Source of the DNA: Actinomycetota bacterium
GTDB lineage: Bacteria; Actinomycetota; Actinomycetes; Nanopelagicales; Nanopelagicaceae
DNA: 40,857 nucleotides
Reading direction: 5' to 3'
NCBI GenBank assembly: GCA_947372915.1
Contig: CANBVO010000005.1
Location: forward strand, 1-40,857
Below, in pieces: positions 13,501-19,164 of the stretch (positions are counted from its first letter, which is position 1; each line of letters opens with the position of its first letter). The position numbers were made by a program, and so were the translations under genes. The notes beneath the pieces are model-generated. The model was not told where the DNA came from. It saw only the letters and a list, made by a program, of their open reading frames with translations, and made no database searches.

Positions 13501-13768
13501 TATCCGAACCACCTTTACCGCCAGTACCGCCTCTCATATCTACAGTTATTCGGTAGACCGAATCTGGGACAACAAAGTATTTGAGTGCACCGTCGTAGGT
13601 GTAGGTGACTGAGGGATTGGTATTTTTTAACGCTGCGGATTTATCAATGAAGAAAGTTGGATCAGGGATAACCACTTGGAAAAAGCCAAGTAACAGGGTG
13701 ACCAATAGCGTGCGAACAACTGTCGCGGTCAACCCTGAACGCAAGAAAGGAGCGGTCGGCCGAATCAT
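4526..13768 (-). CDS. giant modular secreted surface protein, 3080 aa
   Basis: Unusually large for a small actinobacterium. Approximate domain order from visible sequence: hydrophobic signal/anchor segment (15-35); glycine-rich domain 1 (50-360); linker; glycine-rich 2 (478-725); Ig-like (730-845); LamG-like lectin fold 1 (846-1013); glycine-rich 3 (1069-1349); Ig-like (1356-1456); LamG-like 2 (1461-1633); glycine-rich 4 (1676-1931); Ig-like (1934-2040); putative-Ig (2053-2140); SBBP-type beta-propeller with repeated VDSSGNVY-like units (2146-2656); Ig/MBG-like repeats (2656-2930); IPT/TIG (2970-3080). There is no LPXTG or other sorting signal. Paired Gly-rich, Ig and LamG units point to internal duplication. 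A role in adhesion, polysaccharide binding or a surface coat is inferred. The frame is unbroken over 9.2 kb; the start lacks a Shine-Dalgarno sequence. Confidence 0.9.
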   Translation of the reverse strand: MIRPTAPFLRSGLTATVVRTLLVTLLLGFFQVVIPDPTFFIDKSAALKNTNPSVTYTYDGALKYFVVPDSVYRITVDMRGGTGGKGGSDTWNGGHVGKIGRILATFSVRPGDTVTIAIGSGGVNGDGCVGGAGASYSSRKGLNPIADFNGGEGAVTNTSCSGNGGGGGAATVVIINGKTQIIAPGGGGSGGGNNISYYDTITSSLPYSDSVTTQTSPRAQSNRTDVNGYNGAGGGASTNTTSAGTTVSGDGGQGGGGGGGYRGGKGGDTVKVSNSSELFGFGGSAGTFGLPSDSITLTTSWIEGTLLYGTNATTTNCGTGFTTSGWTTNANYTDGTHGNPNPSVATNNSGCGAPGSVVITYPPTPKLVQKDSTTATVFSTAVGNLYLVRDTATVNSVSDLTTLVSAGKGINVSIATANTGQDVSLSGLPPGRYVGYAVDSDNLLSSASVNTVYVAAGKCGAQTVSAGLSFSVNIIANYCILTFTGGSGTWTVPESVTSLSFLAVGGGAGGSGDIYGGGGGGEIRYDTYSVVTPKASVSIAIGTGGLGGVWGGGNATAGANSTLSGAGLSVTASGGSVSASQTGGLGGTGGSGGAGIAGANGGSAVSSGPTGGASCAFGGVGGTGTSLAFSGSSMTYSDGGGGNIYTAGDVMNAANCAGVIGGSGNGGTGAAHFKGLGTSTGTNGVANTGSGGGAGSAGDDGGINQYNQRVYGGAGGSGVVIVRYIPVEYSPIYNTLTIIRGYVDTYTAYSKPATGYFRTTQWQLSTNSGSTWTTLANTSTTSDTNTYVTPVESTTANGYLYRLLITDTTTPSGSNAASFSGASQTYASLIVSTPPTSSDTDTVLSLSGSNYATTYAAVNVSDTFTVELWVKPTLGCAGATNQRILRKTTFLNIDCHDNRFYATGYDSGGTALAPIDFNVIVETSTWQHLGITRNGTTGAVTLYYNGGAMNTGTMASMKDTSSAWTVGGSATIEYFSGQVDEIKVWSTIRTAAEIKTGMHNYTAGNSAGLLIYWDFNELSSSTRAYDRSVISNGTTDLIYKNSVSVVEHRVVDTTTATGVTIIKFLRSYITINSGWIVPQISGSIRVLNVAGGGAGGADRGGGGGAGGRIYTILNSLPTYTKIQVGMGGNGAAGSGTAGSGESSTVGTLVAHGGGAGGASPSSVQNQGKGFSGGSGGGGSFSAAWAQDSGTGNTGGYTPPEGYAGAPSILNGNYRNTGGGGGATGPGISGTLGDSTTVGSTGTRPDGGPGDTLSITGVAVQYSAGGGGARGIGGYTYPSYENMYFSAPPGLGGTGTCGKGANVFQQYGGDGCYNTGGGGGGGATAFTNGAAITAYSGRGGSGIIVLRYITDTPTSTSPVDTSVAEGDTPTFKIVSTPVGSLVRTYRWQYETSTGTTWLNVTDGTGYDTTTYTLPQQNNRARNQYHYRVQIIDSDTVTGETVTSYTESATLTVRAPGDLDADYAATFSTNKEAKSTAPITFSASTISAEIWVNRTTSCSSATDSYAMNFNNVIGFTCRSNEWHGKLYSGSTNNDINFNQAPQLNQWHHLAMTFNNGIWYAYYDGQEVESTTGTFVPAANNYLYVGSGGGTGYFDGQIDEIKIWNSNRRTSISTDLHDAVDTSTSGLFAYYNFNETGTVLHDRDATAMGLSDLIPTGTPWTTQTVDSSSVVGSNRLYQFPRTIINSYGGWSLPKASAFPTAMLVGGGGGGTGNAGYGGAGGGVLKGKVTTTTTSRLKIKVGTGGINSYSYNSAVPTAPIFVGGTGGTTSIISADNTVNAVVTGGVGGPNHWKDNRCQNPTAGTEAANYNASASAGGAPTSTTGITVIKSFTGTGGGLIDPAQGAPSDAAAGTSDSITGTTHIYGGGGGSGGWNIAGSNGGGDNGNAQGGSGNAGGGAGNPGTDAFAFYGGGGGGGGDSCQINGGRGGTGVVYLLYPTSSMEFISPVDTKTSVGQITSFSVSGDPITGYTRSYQWQKQDSGTSTWTTIDGSNFDFIFFDYSTPTLAIGNSFNSIADKSMSGMRFRAKLIDTNNTTFETFSAYTDSATLTIFDQFTLTGGGSAIRTPYGIAASSLAFTSTGGVTPIKWSLVSPPTGITIDSATAIITAGITTQPAQYLLTVKATDAAGAFLTETASVYVGSLPILMVGDVFSWVDTGTSFSLSGKKGKSSFTNVTIDAQGNVYGFGASDSGFAMTGTSPMTFNGYQFVKIDKNGVVQWIKYAKAMTYNVIYGRIWGKKIVVDSSGNVYFAASGSGAVMFDNHWQLFNSIEYPVIGDFIVKMDSAGATTWIARIDNSSGTNQDAVNGTSPRGLYGDVRGLAVDSSGNVYIAGIQTRKIAYASPANIATNIACNDTTTVGFWLSGSCGSARAYEINGRNGYESAYLIKVDAQGNLIWVYNTANSSANVAFASVDVDPYGNLLLTGTVDDSVSFRSLSLSARYRGYGNFFAMKLDSDGNGIWVSQDGGGISGMNSSFPRQGDQAFTGFTDPSGAVYVAGGTFGGTTLNSIEYPFSDGITAKLAAVAIKFDNSGYRLWSKQLTSDSYNDSYWYSGGADQNGNAYLVGRIKDAVTLNGVTYNYTGKINPLIEYSANGSPVYLAAYGGAANTADTIKAIAVDPLGNMAAAGVINDTTTLDSFTFLPKADDDAFIGMLRNNSSGLSASMTAKYGTVSYSPTVVVFGGTAPYTLTLRNTYNGKIIADTSSGVSVIYSNATSLIPGIYADSITVVDALAQTYTLLETLTVTKADTVTVTPTTPVGLVYNNGDTITWNETVSVTPLVNNDTVTTAIYYSGTAFSGETYSATNTVFPKKAGNYVITPLITAVSYGTVSGGQLAYYQYTNYETATLSIGRATRALRIDNAAYSNLYVGAANETITLYATGVGVDTVTVTWTLVTGSCTMSATGVLYSSVATACVVNISVPQTSNYLAASDTRTINFYIFTSGFNGSNQSAGGSHTIILDFNNYLETTTITTAADSSTTTIAPVITSITQTAGGIGSFSNVVIEIVGANFWTTAGSVTVNFGRNVDNRNATAYITSRTPTKITLSIPDSYMSANGFTTGVSMGRAAVITPAGEAVSNTPALRVIFNNV

Positions 13769-13777
13769 TAGACGGTT

Positions 13778-13783
13778 AGTTTA
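13778..13783 (-). promoter_or_regulatory. -10-like hexamer for the giant surface-protein gene
   Basis: Read on the minus strand, TAAACT lies 9 bases before the ATG at 13768. The identical hexamer precedes trhO with a 7-base gap. The spacing implies a leader of only a few bases. Confidence 0.4.
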
Positions 13784-13874
13784 GGGGAAAAAGAGGGTTA
13801 TCCCGAGATGTCTAATGTGGCGCTCGTGCGGGCCTGAAGGTGAATTTACGCTCGAAATTTTGCCGAAAAAGCTC

Positions 13875-14504
13875 TTAGTAGCTAGCGCTCTCGATAGTGG
13901 TCCTATTTACCGCAGAATTTGTGGCCAATGGGACGGCACCGAGGTTGGTTTGCAGGATCCATTTGTAGTCGCCGTTAGTCGCATCAAAATCCAGATATTC
14001 AATGCCATCGTCATAAAAAATGTTCTGGCCAGCGCTGTTGATGATGCTTACTGCATCGAGGCGTTGTTGGTTAGTGGAAATTGTGCACACTTTACATACG
14101 CTGAGCATGACTCGGTTTGCATTTGCACCGTTGGAATCAACGAAGAGATCAAGTGCTTTAGTTGCGCCGGTTTGCCAAAGTTGAATTTTAAAGTTAACAC
14201 CCTTGCAGTTAGCTGCATCCAATCCCATGATGCGCATGCCATTAACGCGCGATGTGCCACCGGGATAAGTTGCTGCGGTGTAAGTAGGAACAATTCCTAC
14301 CCATTGATCGCAAGCAGTAATGCGAAATAGACCTTGACCGAATTCAGTATTTTTCTTGGCATTAATCGTGATATTTGCCGCGACCGTGGTTGTAATTCCG
14401 GCTAATAAAATAAGTACACCACCGAAAATGAGTTTGGCAGAACGCGACCGTGAATGCTCGGTCAGCTCCTCTGCATACTCATCATCTTCGTTGTACTCGA
14501 TCAC
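13875..14504 (-). CDS. single-span extracellular protein of unknown function
   Basis: A 209-residue protein with an acidic, charged cytoplasmic N-terminus (MIEYNEDDEYAEEL), one membrane segment at about residues 24-43, and a 165-residue outer domain. The outer domain has cysteines in three places (ITACDQW, AANCKGVNF, VCKVCTIS) that could form disulfides. The architecture resembles a membrane-anchored or pilin-like secreted protein, but the family is not recognised. The start is a GTG with GGAG 7 bases upstream. It lies 106 bases upstream of the giant surface-protein gene in the same direction, so the two may belong to one cell-surface system. Confidence 0.7.
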   Translation of the reverse strand: MIEYNEDDEYAEELTEHSRSRSAKLIFGGVLILLAGITTTVAANITINAKKNTEFGQGLFRITACDQWVGIVPTYTAATYPGGTSRVNGMRIMGLDAANCKGVNFKIQLWQTGATKALDLFVDSNGANANRVMLSVCKVCTISTNQQRLDAVSIINSAGQNIFYDDGIEYLDFDATNGDYKWILQTNLGAVPLATNSAVNRTTIESASY

Positions 14505-14573
14505 TTAATCTCCAATAGTGGGCTAGGGCTGAGTTTAGCCCAGATAAGCCCCTAATAAAGAGGTGGAATCAGA

Positions 14574-14579
14574 TAGGTT
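14574..14579 (+). promoter_or_regulatory. -10-like hexamer, leaderless start at 14586
   Basis: TAGGTT lies 6 bases before the GTG start of the membrane protein gene; no ribosome binding site is present. Confidence 0.5.
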
Positions 14580-14585
14580 GAGAGT

Positions 14586-15167
14586 GTGCTCCTGACATAT
14601 TTGGCTTTGATTGGCGTGGTCTTCGGATTCAATCTGATGCCCGCATTCGCGCCGCCCACCTGGAGCGTCTTAGTTCTCTTTAGTTTAAATAGCGATATTC
14701 CGGCGGTTCCCCTTGTCGTCGTAGGGGCAATAGCCGCAGCATCAGGTCGAATGTCACTGGCGTATGCAACAGGTTTGCTCCGAAACCAAGTAAGTCAGAA
14801 GCAGCGCCGCAATCTGGAGGCCGCCGGCGAAGTCCTCAATCGCCGAACTTCCCACCACATCGTTGGCCTATTGATCTTTGCAATTTCGCCGCTGCCATCG
14901 GCTCAACTCTTTGAAGCAGCGGGGCTTATTGGAATGCGCATCGTTCCGCTGACGCTGGCCTTCTTCTCTGGTCGAATCGTGAGTTATTCCATTTATGTAG
15001 CCGGAACCGCATCGCTTAAAGCCCAAGGTTTAAGTGATGTCATTAAAGAGTCGCTCACTTCCCCGCGGGGAATTGCTTTCCAGCTTGCGATGCTCTTTGG
15101 GATTTACTTATTAACAAGAATTAATTGGGTTAAATTACTTCCCAAGAAAACTACTTCTGCGGATTGA
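14586..15167 (+). CDS. small multi-span membrane protein (VTT/DedA-like?)
   Basis: A 193-residue membrane protein with hydrophobic segments at about residues 2-20, 25-53, 93-110, 115-145 and 160-180. The stretch around FAISPLPSAQLFEAAGLIGM resembles the re-entrant region of VTT/SNARE-associated (DedA) proteins, which are lipid scramblases or transporters, but the match is weak and the name is tentative. The GTG start fits a leaderless transcript. The gene is divergent from the anchored extracellular protein upstream and overlaps the 3' end of the convergent dehydrogenase gene by 17 bases. Confidence 0.65.
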   Translation: MLLTYLALIGVVFGFNLMPAFAPPTWSVLVLFSLNSDIPAVPLVVVGAIAAASGRMSLAYATGLLRNQVSQKQRRNLEAAGEVLNRRTSHHIVGLLIFAISPLPSAQLFEAAGLIGMRIVPLTLAFFSGRIVSYSIYVAGTASLKAQGLSDVIKESLTSPRGIAFQLAMLFGIYLLTRINWVKLLPKKTTSAD

Positions 15168-16194
15168 TGTGAATCTTCGGTCCAGCACCTGCACCAGTTG
15201 GACGCGATCCTGCTAGAGCGGCTGCAACTTCATCTAAACCGATTACGGCAGCAACAATTTCAGAAGGATTAACTAAATTATTGCCGTATTTTTCAATGGT
15301 GCCGGCAAGACCGGGGGATGCGGAGAGAATTCCGACAGCGGTAATGTCTTTGAGAACTAATGTGCGAGTATCGATTGTGCTGGGTTCGCCTGAAATACCA
15401 ATATAAACAACTCGGCGACCTGGCTCTAATAACTCGAGTGCGCGTCCGGGAATTTCGGTTGAAAATGTGGCATCAATAATTCCGTGAAAGGCGAGGGCTG
15501 GAATCTCATCGAGTGCCCAAACACCAGCAATCTTGTTGCGAGAAGCGAATTCTTTGGCATATTCCAATGAGCGACCAGGACGTCCTGCTAAGTGAACTTC
15601 GTAACCGGCTTCAACGGCGAAGAGTGCACAGAGCAAGCCAATTGTGCCCGGCCCAAAGATGAGCAAGCGTTCACCCTTTTTTAGCTGAGCCGATTGCACA
15701 GAGCGAAGTGCATTGCCACCTGGTTCGACAAGCGCGCCCAGGGTTGCATCCATGTGATCGGGAATCTGGTGGAGTGCGAATTCGGGAACAACAAGCAGCT
15801 CTGCAAGAGCGCCGGCATAGCCATTGCGAATACCAATTTCATTACGATTTTCACATAAGTATTGATATCCGGTTGCGCAACGCTCGCATTCTTGGCATCC
15901 CAGCATCGTGTCACCTGTGACGCGCTTTCCGACCCACGATTGATCAACACCGACACCAACTTCGACAATCGTGCCGCACCATTCGTGGCCAATCTGCATG
16001 GGATATTTCGCATGACCACTATGCAAGTAGGCCATATCGCCATTGAAGAATTCGACATCCGTGCCACAAATTCCCACGCGCTCCACTGAGACTAGGACAT
16101 CACCTGACCCAGGAACAGGGTTGGGCAATTCAACGACAGCACCTTGTTGAGGGCCGGTGATATGAAAGGCGCGCATAATAAGTAAGTCTTTCAT
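15151..16194 (-). CDS. zinc-dependent alcohol/polyol dehydrogenase
   Basis: A 347-residue medium-chain dehydrogenase. The catalytic zinc site is visible as GICGTD (about residues 42-47) and the GHEWCG motif (about 69-74). A structural-zinc-like cluster of cysteines (CQECERC...LC) follows at about 100-113. The Rossmann motif GPGTIGLL is near 176-183. Such enzymes oxidise sugars or polyols; with the dehydratase, lactonase and ABC importer nearby, a sugar dehydrogenase opening an oxidative pathway is inferred. A second ATG six codons in (16176) is an alternative start, and neither has a good ribosome binding site. It is divergent from the dehydratase with only 39 bases between, so the promoters overlap. 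Confidence 0.88.
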   Translation of the reverse strand: MKDLLIMRAFHITGPQQGAVVELPNPVPGSGDVLVSVERVGICGTDVEFFNGDMAYLHSGHAKYPMQIGHEWCGTIVEVGVGVDQSWVGKRVTGDTMLGCQECERCATGYQYLCENRNEIGIRNGYAGALAELLVVPEFALHQIPDHMDATLGALVEPGGNALRSVQSAQLKKGERLLIFGPGTIGLLCALFAVEAGYEVHLAGRPGRSLEYAKEFASRNKIAGVWALDEIPALAFHGIIDATFSTEIPGRALELLEPGRRVVYIGISGEPSTIDTRTLVLKDITAVGILSASPGLAGTIEKYGNNLVNPSEIVAAVIGLDEVAAALAGSRPTGAGAGPKIHINPQK

Positions 16195-16233
16195 ACCTAT
16201 CTCGAATCTCTCGATTCATGTAGCCTTCGAAAT
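16195..16233. promoter_or_regulatory. compact divergent promoter region
   Basis: These 39 bases separate two divergent genes, so both promoters must lie here or inside coding sequence. A short inverted repeat (GAATC-TCTC-GATTC) is centred near 16210 and could bind a shared regulator; its arms are only 5 bases and this is weak. Confidence 0.3.
16221..16226 (+). promoter_or_regulatory. -10-like hexamer for the dehydratase gene
   Basis: TAGCCT fits TANNNT and ends 7 bases before the GTG at 16234; no Shine-Dalgarno sequence is present. Confidence 0.45.
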
Positions 16234-17961
16234 GTGAGCGACGAAAAATTTAGCCGGAGAAGTCAGAACTGGTTTGGCCAAAAGGGCAAGAACGGTTTCA
16301 TCTATCGCGAACGCCTGCGCAATCAGGGCTACGCCTCCGATGTCTTCGTCGACAAGCCCGTTATTGGTATCGCAACAACCTGGTCAGAACTCAATCCCTG
16401 CAATGCTCATCTCGATCGCGTTGCGGAAGCAGTGAAGCGCGGAGTCTGGGAAGCCGGTGGTTTTCCACTTGAATTTCCTGCCATGTCCTTGGGCGAGACT
16501 CTGATGCGCCCCACAACCATGTTGTATCGCAATCTGCTGGCAATGGAAGCTGAAGAACTCATTCGCGCCAATCCTTTAGATGCAGTTGTGCTTCTTGCGG
16601 GCTGCGATAAAACGCCACCTGGATTATTGATGGGTGCAGCGAGTGTGGATTTACCAACGTTGATGATTACCGGCGGCCCCATGCTCAATGGTCGATATAA
16701 GGGAAAGACTCTGGGATCAGGCACCGCAATCTGGAAATATTCAGATGAAATGCGATCTGGAAAAATCACGCAAGAAGAATTCTTTGCCATGGAATCGTGC
16801 TCTGCTAGATCTAATGGCAGTTGCATGACCATGGGAACTGCATCAACCATGGCATGTGTAACAGAAGCGCTTGGAGTTCAACTACCCGGCAGCGCCGCAA
16901 TTCCTGCAGTCGATGCCCGACGTTATTCGACATCCCAAGAAGCAGGCCGTCGCATTGTGCAGATGGTTCACGACGATCAAAGACTGTCGCAAGTTCTAAC
17001 GCGCGAGGCTTTTGAAAATGCCATCAAAGTTAATGCTGCCATCGGGGGCTCGACCAACGCGGTCGTGCACTTACTGGCTATCGCTGGTCGAATCGGCGTA
17101 GATCTTAAGCTTGAAGATTTTGATCGCTTGGCACGAGATGTTCCAGTCTTGGTTAACTTGCAACCATCCGGCGAATTCTTGATGGAAGAGTTCTTTGATG
17201 CTGGTGGTCTGCCGGTTGTGATGAAAGAAATCGAATCACTTCTGCACACTGGCGCGATCACCGTTTCCGGTAAAACAGTGGGCGAGAATATTGCGGGTGC
17301 TGAAAATTATCGCCCCGAAGTTGTGACACCTTTTGCTACACCTTTCCAAAAAGCAGGCTCCGGCATCGTCGTTGTTAAAGGATCACTCGCTCCAGATGGT
17401 GCAGTCCTTAAGGTCTCAGCCGCGACTCCAGAACTCATGGTTCACACGGGTCCCGCATTTGTCTTTGAAAATATCGATGACTTCCATGCGCAGAAAGACG
17501 ATATGAACTTAGCGGTGACCAAAGATTCAATTTTGGTACTCAAGAATGCTGGGCCAAAAGGATTCCCCGGTTTTCCTGAAGTAGGCAACATGGCAATTCC
17601 TAAGAAGCTATTGGCTGAAGGCGTAACCGATATGGTCCGCATCTCTGATGCGCGCATGTCCGGAACTGCTTACGGAACAGTCGTATTGCATACGTCTCCT
17701 GAAGCTGCTGTCGGTGGGCCACTCGCGTTAGTGAAAACCGGTGACATGATCGAACTCAATGTCCCCAATCGCGCACTCAATTTATTAGTTTCTGACGAAG
17801 AGTTAGAAAAGCGTCGCAAGGAATGGAAGCCACTGCCACCGCACGCAAAGCGTGGCTGGGTCAAGCTCTATACCGAACATGTGCAACAAGCACACCTCGG
17901 AGCAGATTTAGATTTCTTAGTGGGCAATAGCGGATCTGAAGTTCCGCGCGATTCACATTAA
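16234..17961 (+). CDS. IlvD/Edd family sugar-acid dehydratase
   Basis: A 575-residue iron-sulfur dehydratase. Cluster cysteines are visible at residue 56 (NPCNAH), 124 (AGCDKTPPG, with Lys126) and 197 (SNGSCMTMG). The C-terminal SGTAYGTVVLHTSPEAA signature is that of L-arabinonate/xylonate-type sugar-acid dehydratases rather than true IlvD or Edd, and the length fits that group. The reaction would be removal of water from an aldonate to a 2-keto-3-deoxy acid. With the adjacent dehydrogenase and nearby lactonase it fits an oxidative non-phosphorylative sugar route. No aldolase or semialdehyde dehydrogenase is in the window, so the branch and the sugar are unresolved. Confidence 0.92.
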   Translation: MSDEKFSRRSQNWFGQKGKNGFIYRERLRNQGYASDVFVDKPVIGIATTWSELNPCNAHLDRVAEAVKRGVWEAGGFPLEFPAMSLGETLMRPTTMLYRNLLAMEAEELIRANPLDAVVLLAGCDKTPPGLLMGAASVDLPTLMITGGPMLNGRYKGKTLGSGTAIWKYSDEMRSGKITQEEFFAMESCSARSNGSCMTMGTASTMACVTEALGVQLPGSAAIPAVDARRYSTSQEAGRRIVQMVHDDQRLSQVLTREAFENAIKVNAAIGGSTNAVVHLLAIAGRIGVDLKLEDFDRLARDVPVLVNLQPSGEFLMEEFFDAGGLPVVMKEIESLLHTGAITVSGKTVGENIAGAENYRPEVVTPFATPFQKAGSGIVVVKGSLAPDGAVLKVSAATPELMVHTGPAFVFENIDDFHAQKDDMNLAVTKDSILVLKNAGPKGFPGFPEVGNMAIPKKLLAEGVTDMVRISDARMSGTAYGTVVLHTSPEAAVGGPLALVKTGDMIELNVPNRALNLLVSDEELEKRRKEWKPLPPHAKRGWVKLYTEHVQQAHLGADLDFLVGNSGSEVPRDSH

Positions 17962-17981
17962 TGTAAAGAGAGTTGTTAAAT

Positions 17982-18011
17982 AAAAGACCCCAATTTCTTG
18001 GGGTCTTTTTT
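17982..18011 (+). terminator. intrinsic terminator after the dehydratase gene
   Basis: A perfect 12-bp stem (AAAAGACCCCAA paired with TTGGGGTCTTTT, loop TTTC) runs into a T run, 20 bases after the dehydratase stop codon. Confidence 0.92.
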
Positions 18012-18015
18012 ACGC

Positions 18016-18029
18016 CATTGACTACGGCG
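18016..18029 (+). repeat. 14-bp direct repeat copy 1 (tRNA anticodon-arm-like)
   Basis: The 14-mer cattgactacggcg recurs exactly at 18185-18198 inside the tRNA-like gene. Here it is preceded by cgc, giving a better anticodon-stem-like pairing (CGCCA with CGGCG), and a T-arm-like TTCGAA follows at about 18049. It may be a decayed second tRNA copy. Confidence 0.7.
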
Positions 18030-18155
18030 CAAAGATTCTATCGAAGTTCGAACCTAAATTTGCATTTAATAATAATTATCAACAGAAAGTACTTTTCCAC
18101 AGTTCAACTGTTGCTAAATCTTTACAGAGTGCATCGAGCTCTACCTTCTGCAGGC

Positions 18156-18228
18156 GCCTCTATAGCTAAACGGATAGAGCACGTCATTGACTACGGCGAG
18201 GTTGCAGGTTCGAATCCTGTTAGGGGCA
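18156..18228 (+). tRNA. tRNA-like gene, tRNA-Arg(ACG)-like body with aberrant anticodon arm
   Basis: A 73-nt cloverleaf can be drawn: acceptor gcctcta with taggggc (one G-U pair), D-arm gctaaacggatagagc (fourth pair A-G mismatched), variable aggtt, T-arm gcagg-ttcgaat-cctgt, discriminator A, CCA not encoded. The D-arm and T-arm match actinobacterial tRNA-Arg(ACG), and its typical GACTACGG core is present but shifted 4 bases 3'-ward. In register, the anticodon would instead be GAC (Val) with an improper U at position 37 and an A-C mismatch closing the stem. This is either an odd functional tRNA or, more likely, a rearranged pseudo-tRNA. Confidence 0.5.
18185..18198 (+). repeat. 14-bp direct repeat copy 2, inside the tRNA-like gene
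   Basis: Exact copy of 18016-18029, covering most of the anticodon arm of the tRNA-like gene. The two copies are 169 bases apart. Confidence 0.7.
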
Positions 18229-18238
18229 GATCAGAGGG

Positions 18239-18275
18239 AAGGGCTTTACTACTAGTCACACTAGAGCCTTTTCTT
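18239..18275 (+). terminator. probable terminator after the tRNA-like gene
   Basis: An outer stem AAGGGCT with AGCCTTT (one G-U pair) and an inner hairpin CTAGT-CAC-ACTAG are joined by a bulge, then followed by a T-rich tail. It sits 10 bases after the tRNA-like gene and before the convergent lactonase gene. Confidence 0.35.
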
Positions 18276-18288
18276 AACTCACTAATTC

Positions 18289-19164
18289 TTAGAAATTAAA
18301 TTGCAGTGTGGGAGTTCCGAGCACTCCGGGCTCAAGAATAAAAGTCATACCCGCTTGCTTGTTCTCAGTTTCACCCTGATGCGCAGTGGTCGCAATTAGA
18401 TATTGCAATTTATCGCCGGCAAACGCGCAGCTGGTGACATGGGGAACGGGAAAGCGAATCTCTTCGGTAACGCGATAACCCGAATGTGGATCGATCCGGC
18501 GCAAGCACCCGCCATTCCAGAAAGCGGCCCAGATGCCATCCTCGGCATCAACGCACATGCCATCGGGAAGCCCTTGAGATTTATCTTCGGTGCGCCAAAT
18601 CGTGCGCTTCTTGCTGATTGCGCCATCGCGATAATCAAAGGCATCGATGCCACCGGTTGGAGTATCAATGAAATAGAAGGTATCTCCTGCTTGGTTCCAG
18701 CCCATTCCATTAGAGATGGTGGTGCCAGAAAGTATGCGCTCTAATTTCAAATCATCGGGATGCACGCGGTAGAGCGCAGCAGCGCCAGGTTCGAGTGCGT
18801 AGGTCAAAGTGTTGAGAAAGAGAAAGCCATCGGGCGAAACTTTGGCATCGTTCCATCGAGTCGGTAGTAGGTCTACTTTCTTATCGGCATCGCGGCGAGT
18901 AGGAAATTCTTCACGTTCGCCCATGGAATCAATCGCAATCGGGCCATTGGCCGTTCCGAGAATAAATCCGCCAGATGTACGTGGAATGGCAAAACCAACA
19001 TCTTCCTCAGTCAAAAATTCATTGGTGATATCTGTACGAAGATTGCGTGAAAGAACTTTATGTCCGATGATGTCGACCCACATCACTTCTTCATTATTGG
19101 CACCTAAGGAAATTGGGCCTTCGCCGGTATGACAAGCGCGCGGATCGAATATTTCAGGTCTCAC
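18289..19164 (-). CDS. SMP-30/gluconolactonase/LRE family protein
   Basis: A 291-residue six-bladed beta-propeller lactonase. Family metal-site motifs are visible: GEGP near residue 14 (metal-binding Glu), RWNDAKVSPDG around 102-112 (Asn/Asp), SNGMGW around 151 (Asn) and PDGMCVD near 200 (Asp). These enzymes open sugar lactones to aldonic acids, which fits a step between the dehydrogenase and the dehydratase in this cluster. The start is a GTG whose GTGA overlaps the stop of the upstream FAD-oxidase gene, so the two are translationally coupled. Confidence 0.9.
   Translation of the reverse strand: MRPEIFDPRACHTGEGPISLGANNEEVMWVDIIGHKVLSRNLRTDITNEFLTEEDVGFAIPRTSGGFILGTANGPIAIDSMGEREEFPTRRDADKKVDLLPTRWNDAKVSPDGFLFLNTLTYALEPGAAALYRVHPDDLKLERILSGTTISNGMGWNQAGDTFYFIDTPTGGIDAFDYRDGAISKKRTIWRTEDKSQGLPDGMCVDAEDGIWAAFWNGGCLRRIDPHSGYRVTEEIRFPVPHVTSCAFAGDKLQYLIATTAHQGETENKQAGMTFILEPGVLGTPTLQFNF

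Noticed and set aside
17973-18299. 108-residue plus-strand ORF across the terminator and the tRNA-like gene
   Set aside because: It covers a strong terminator and a cloverleaf-forming RNA, and the translation has no coherent composition.
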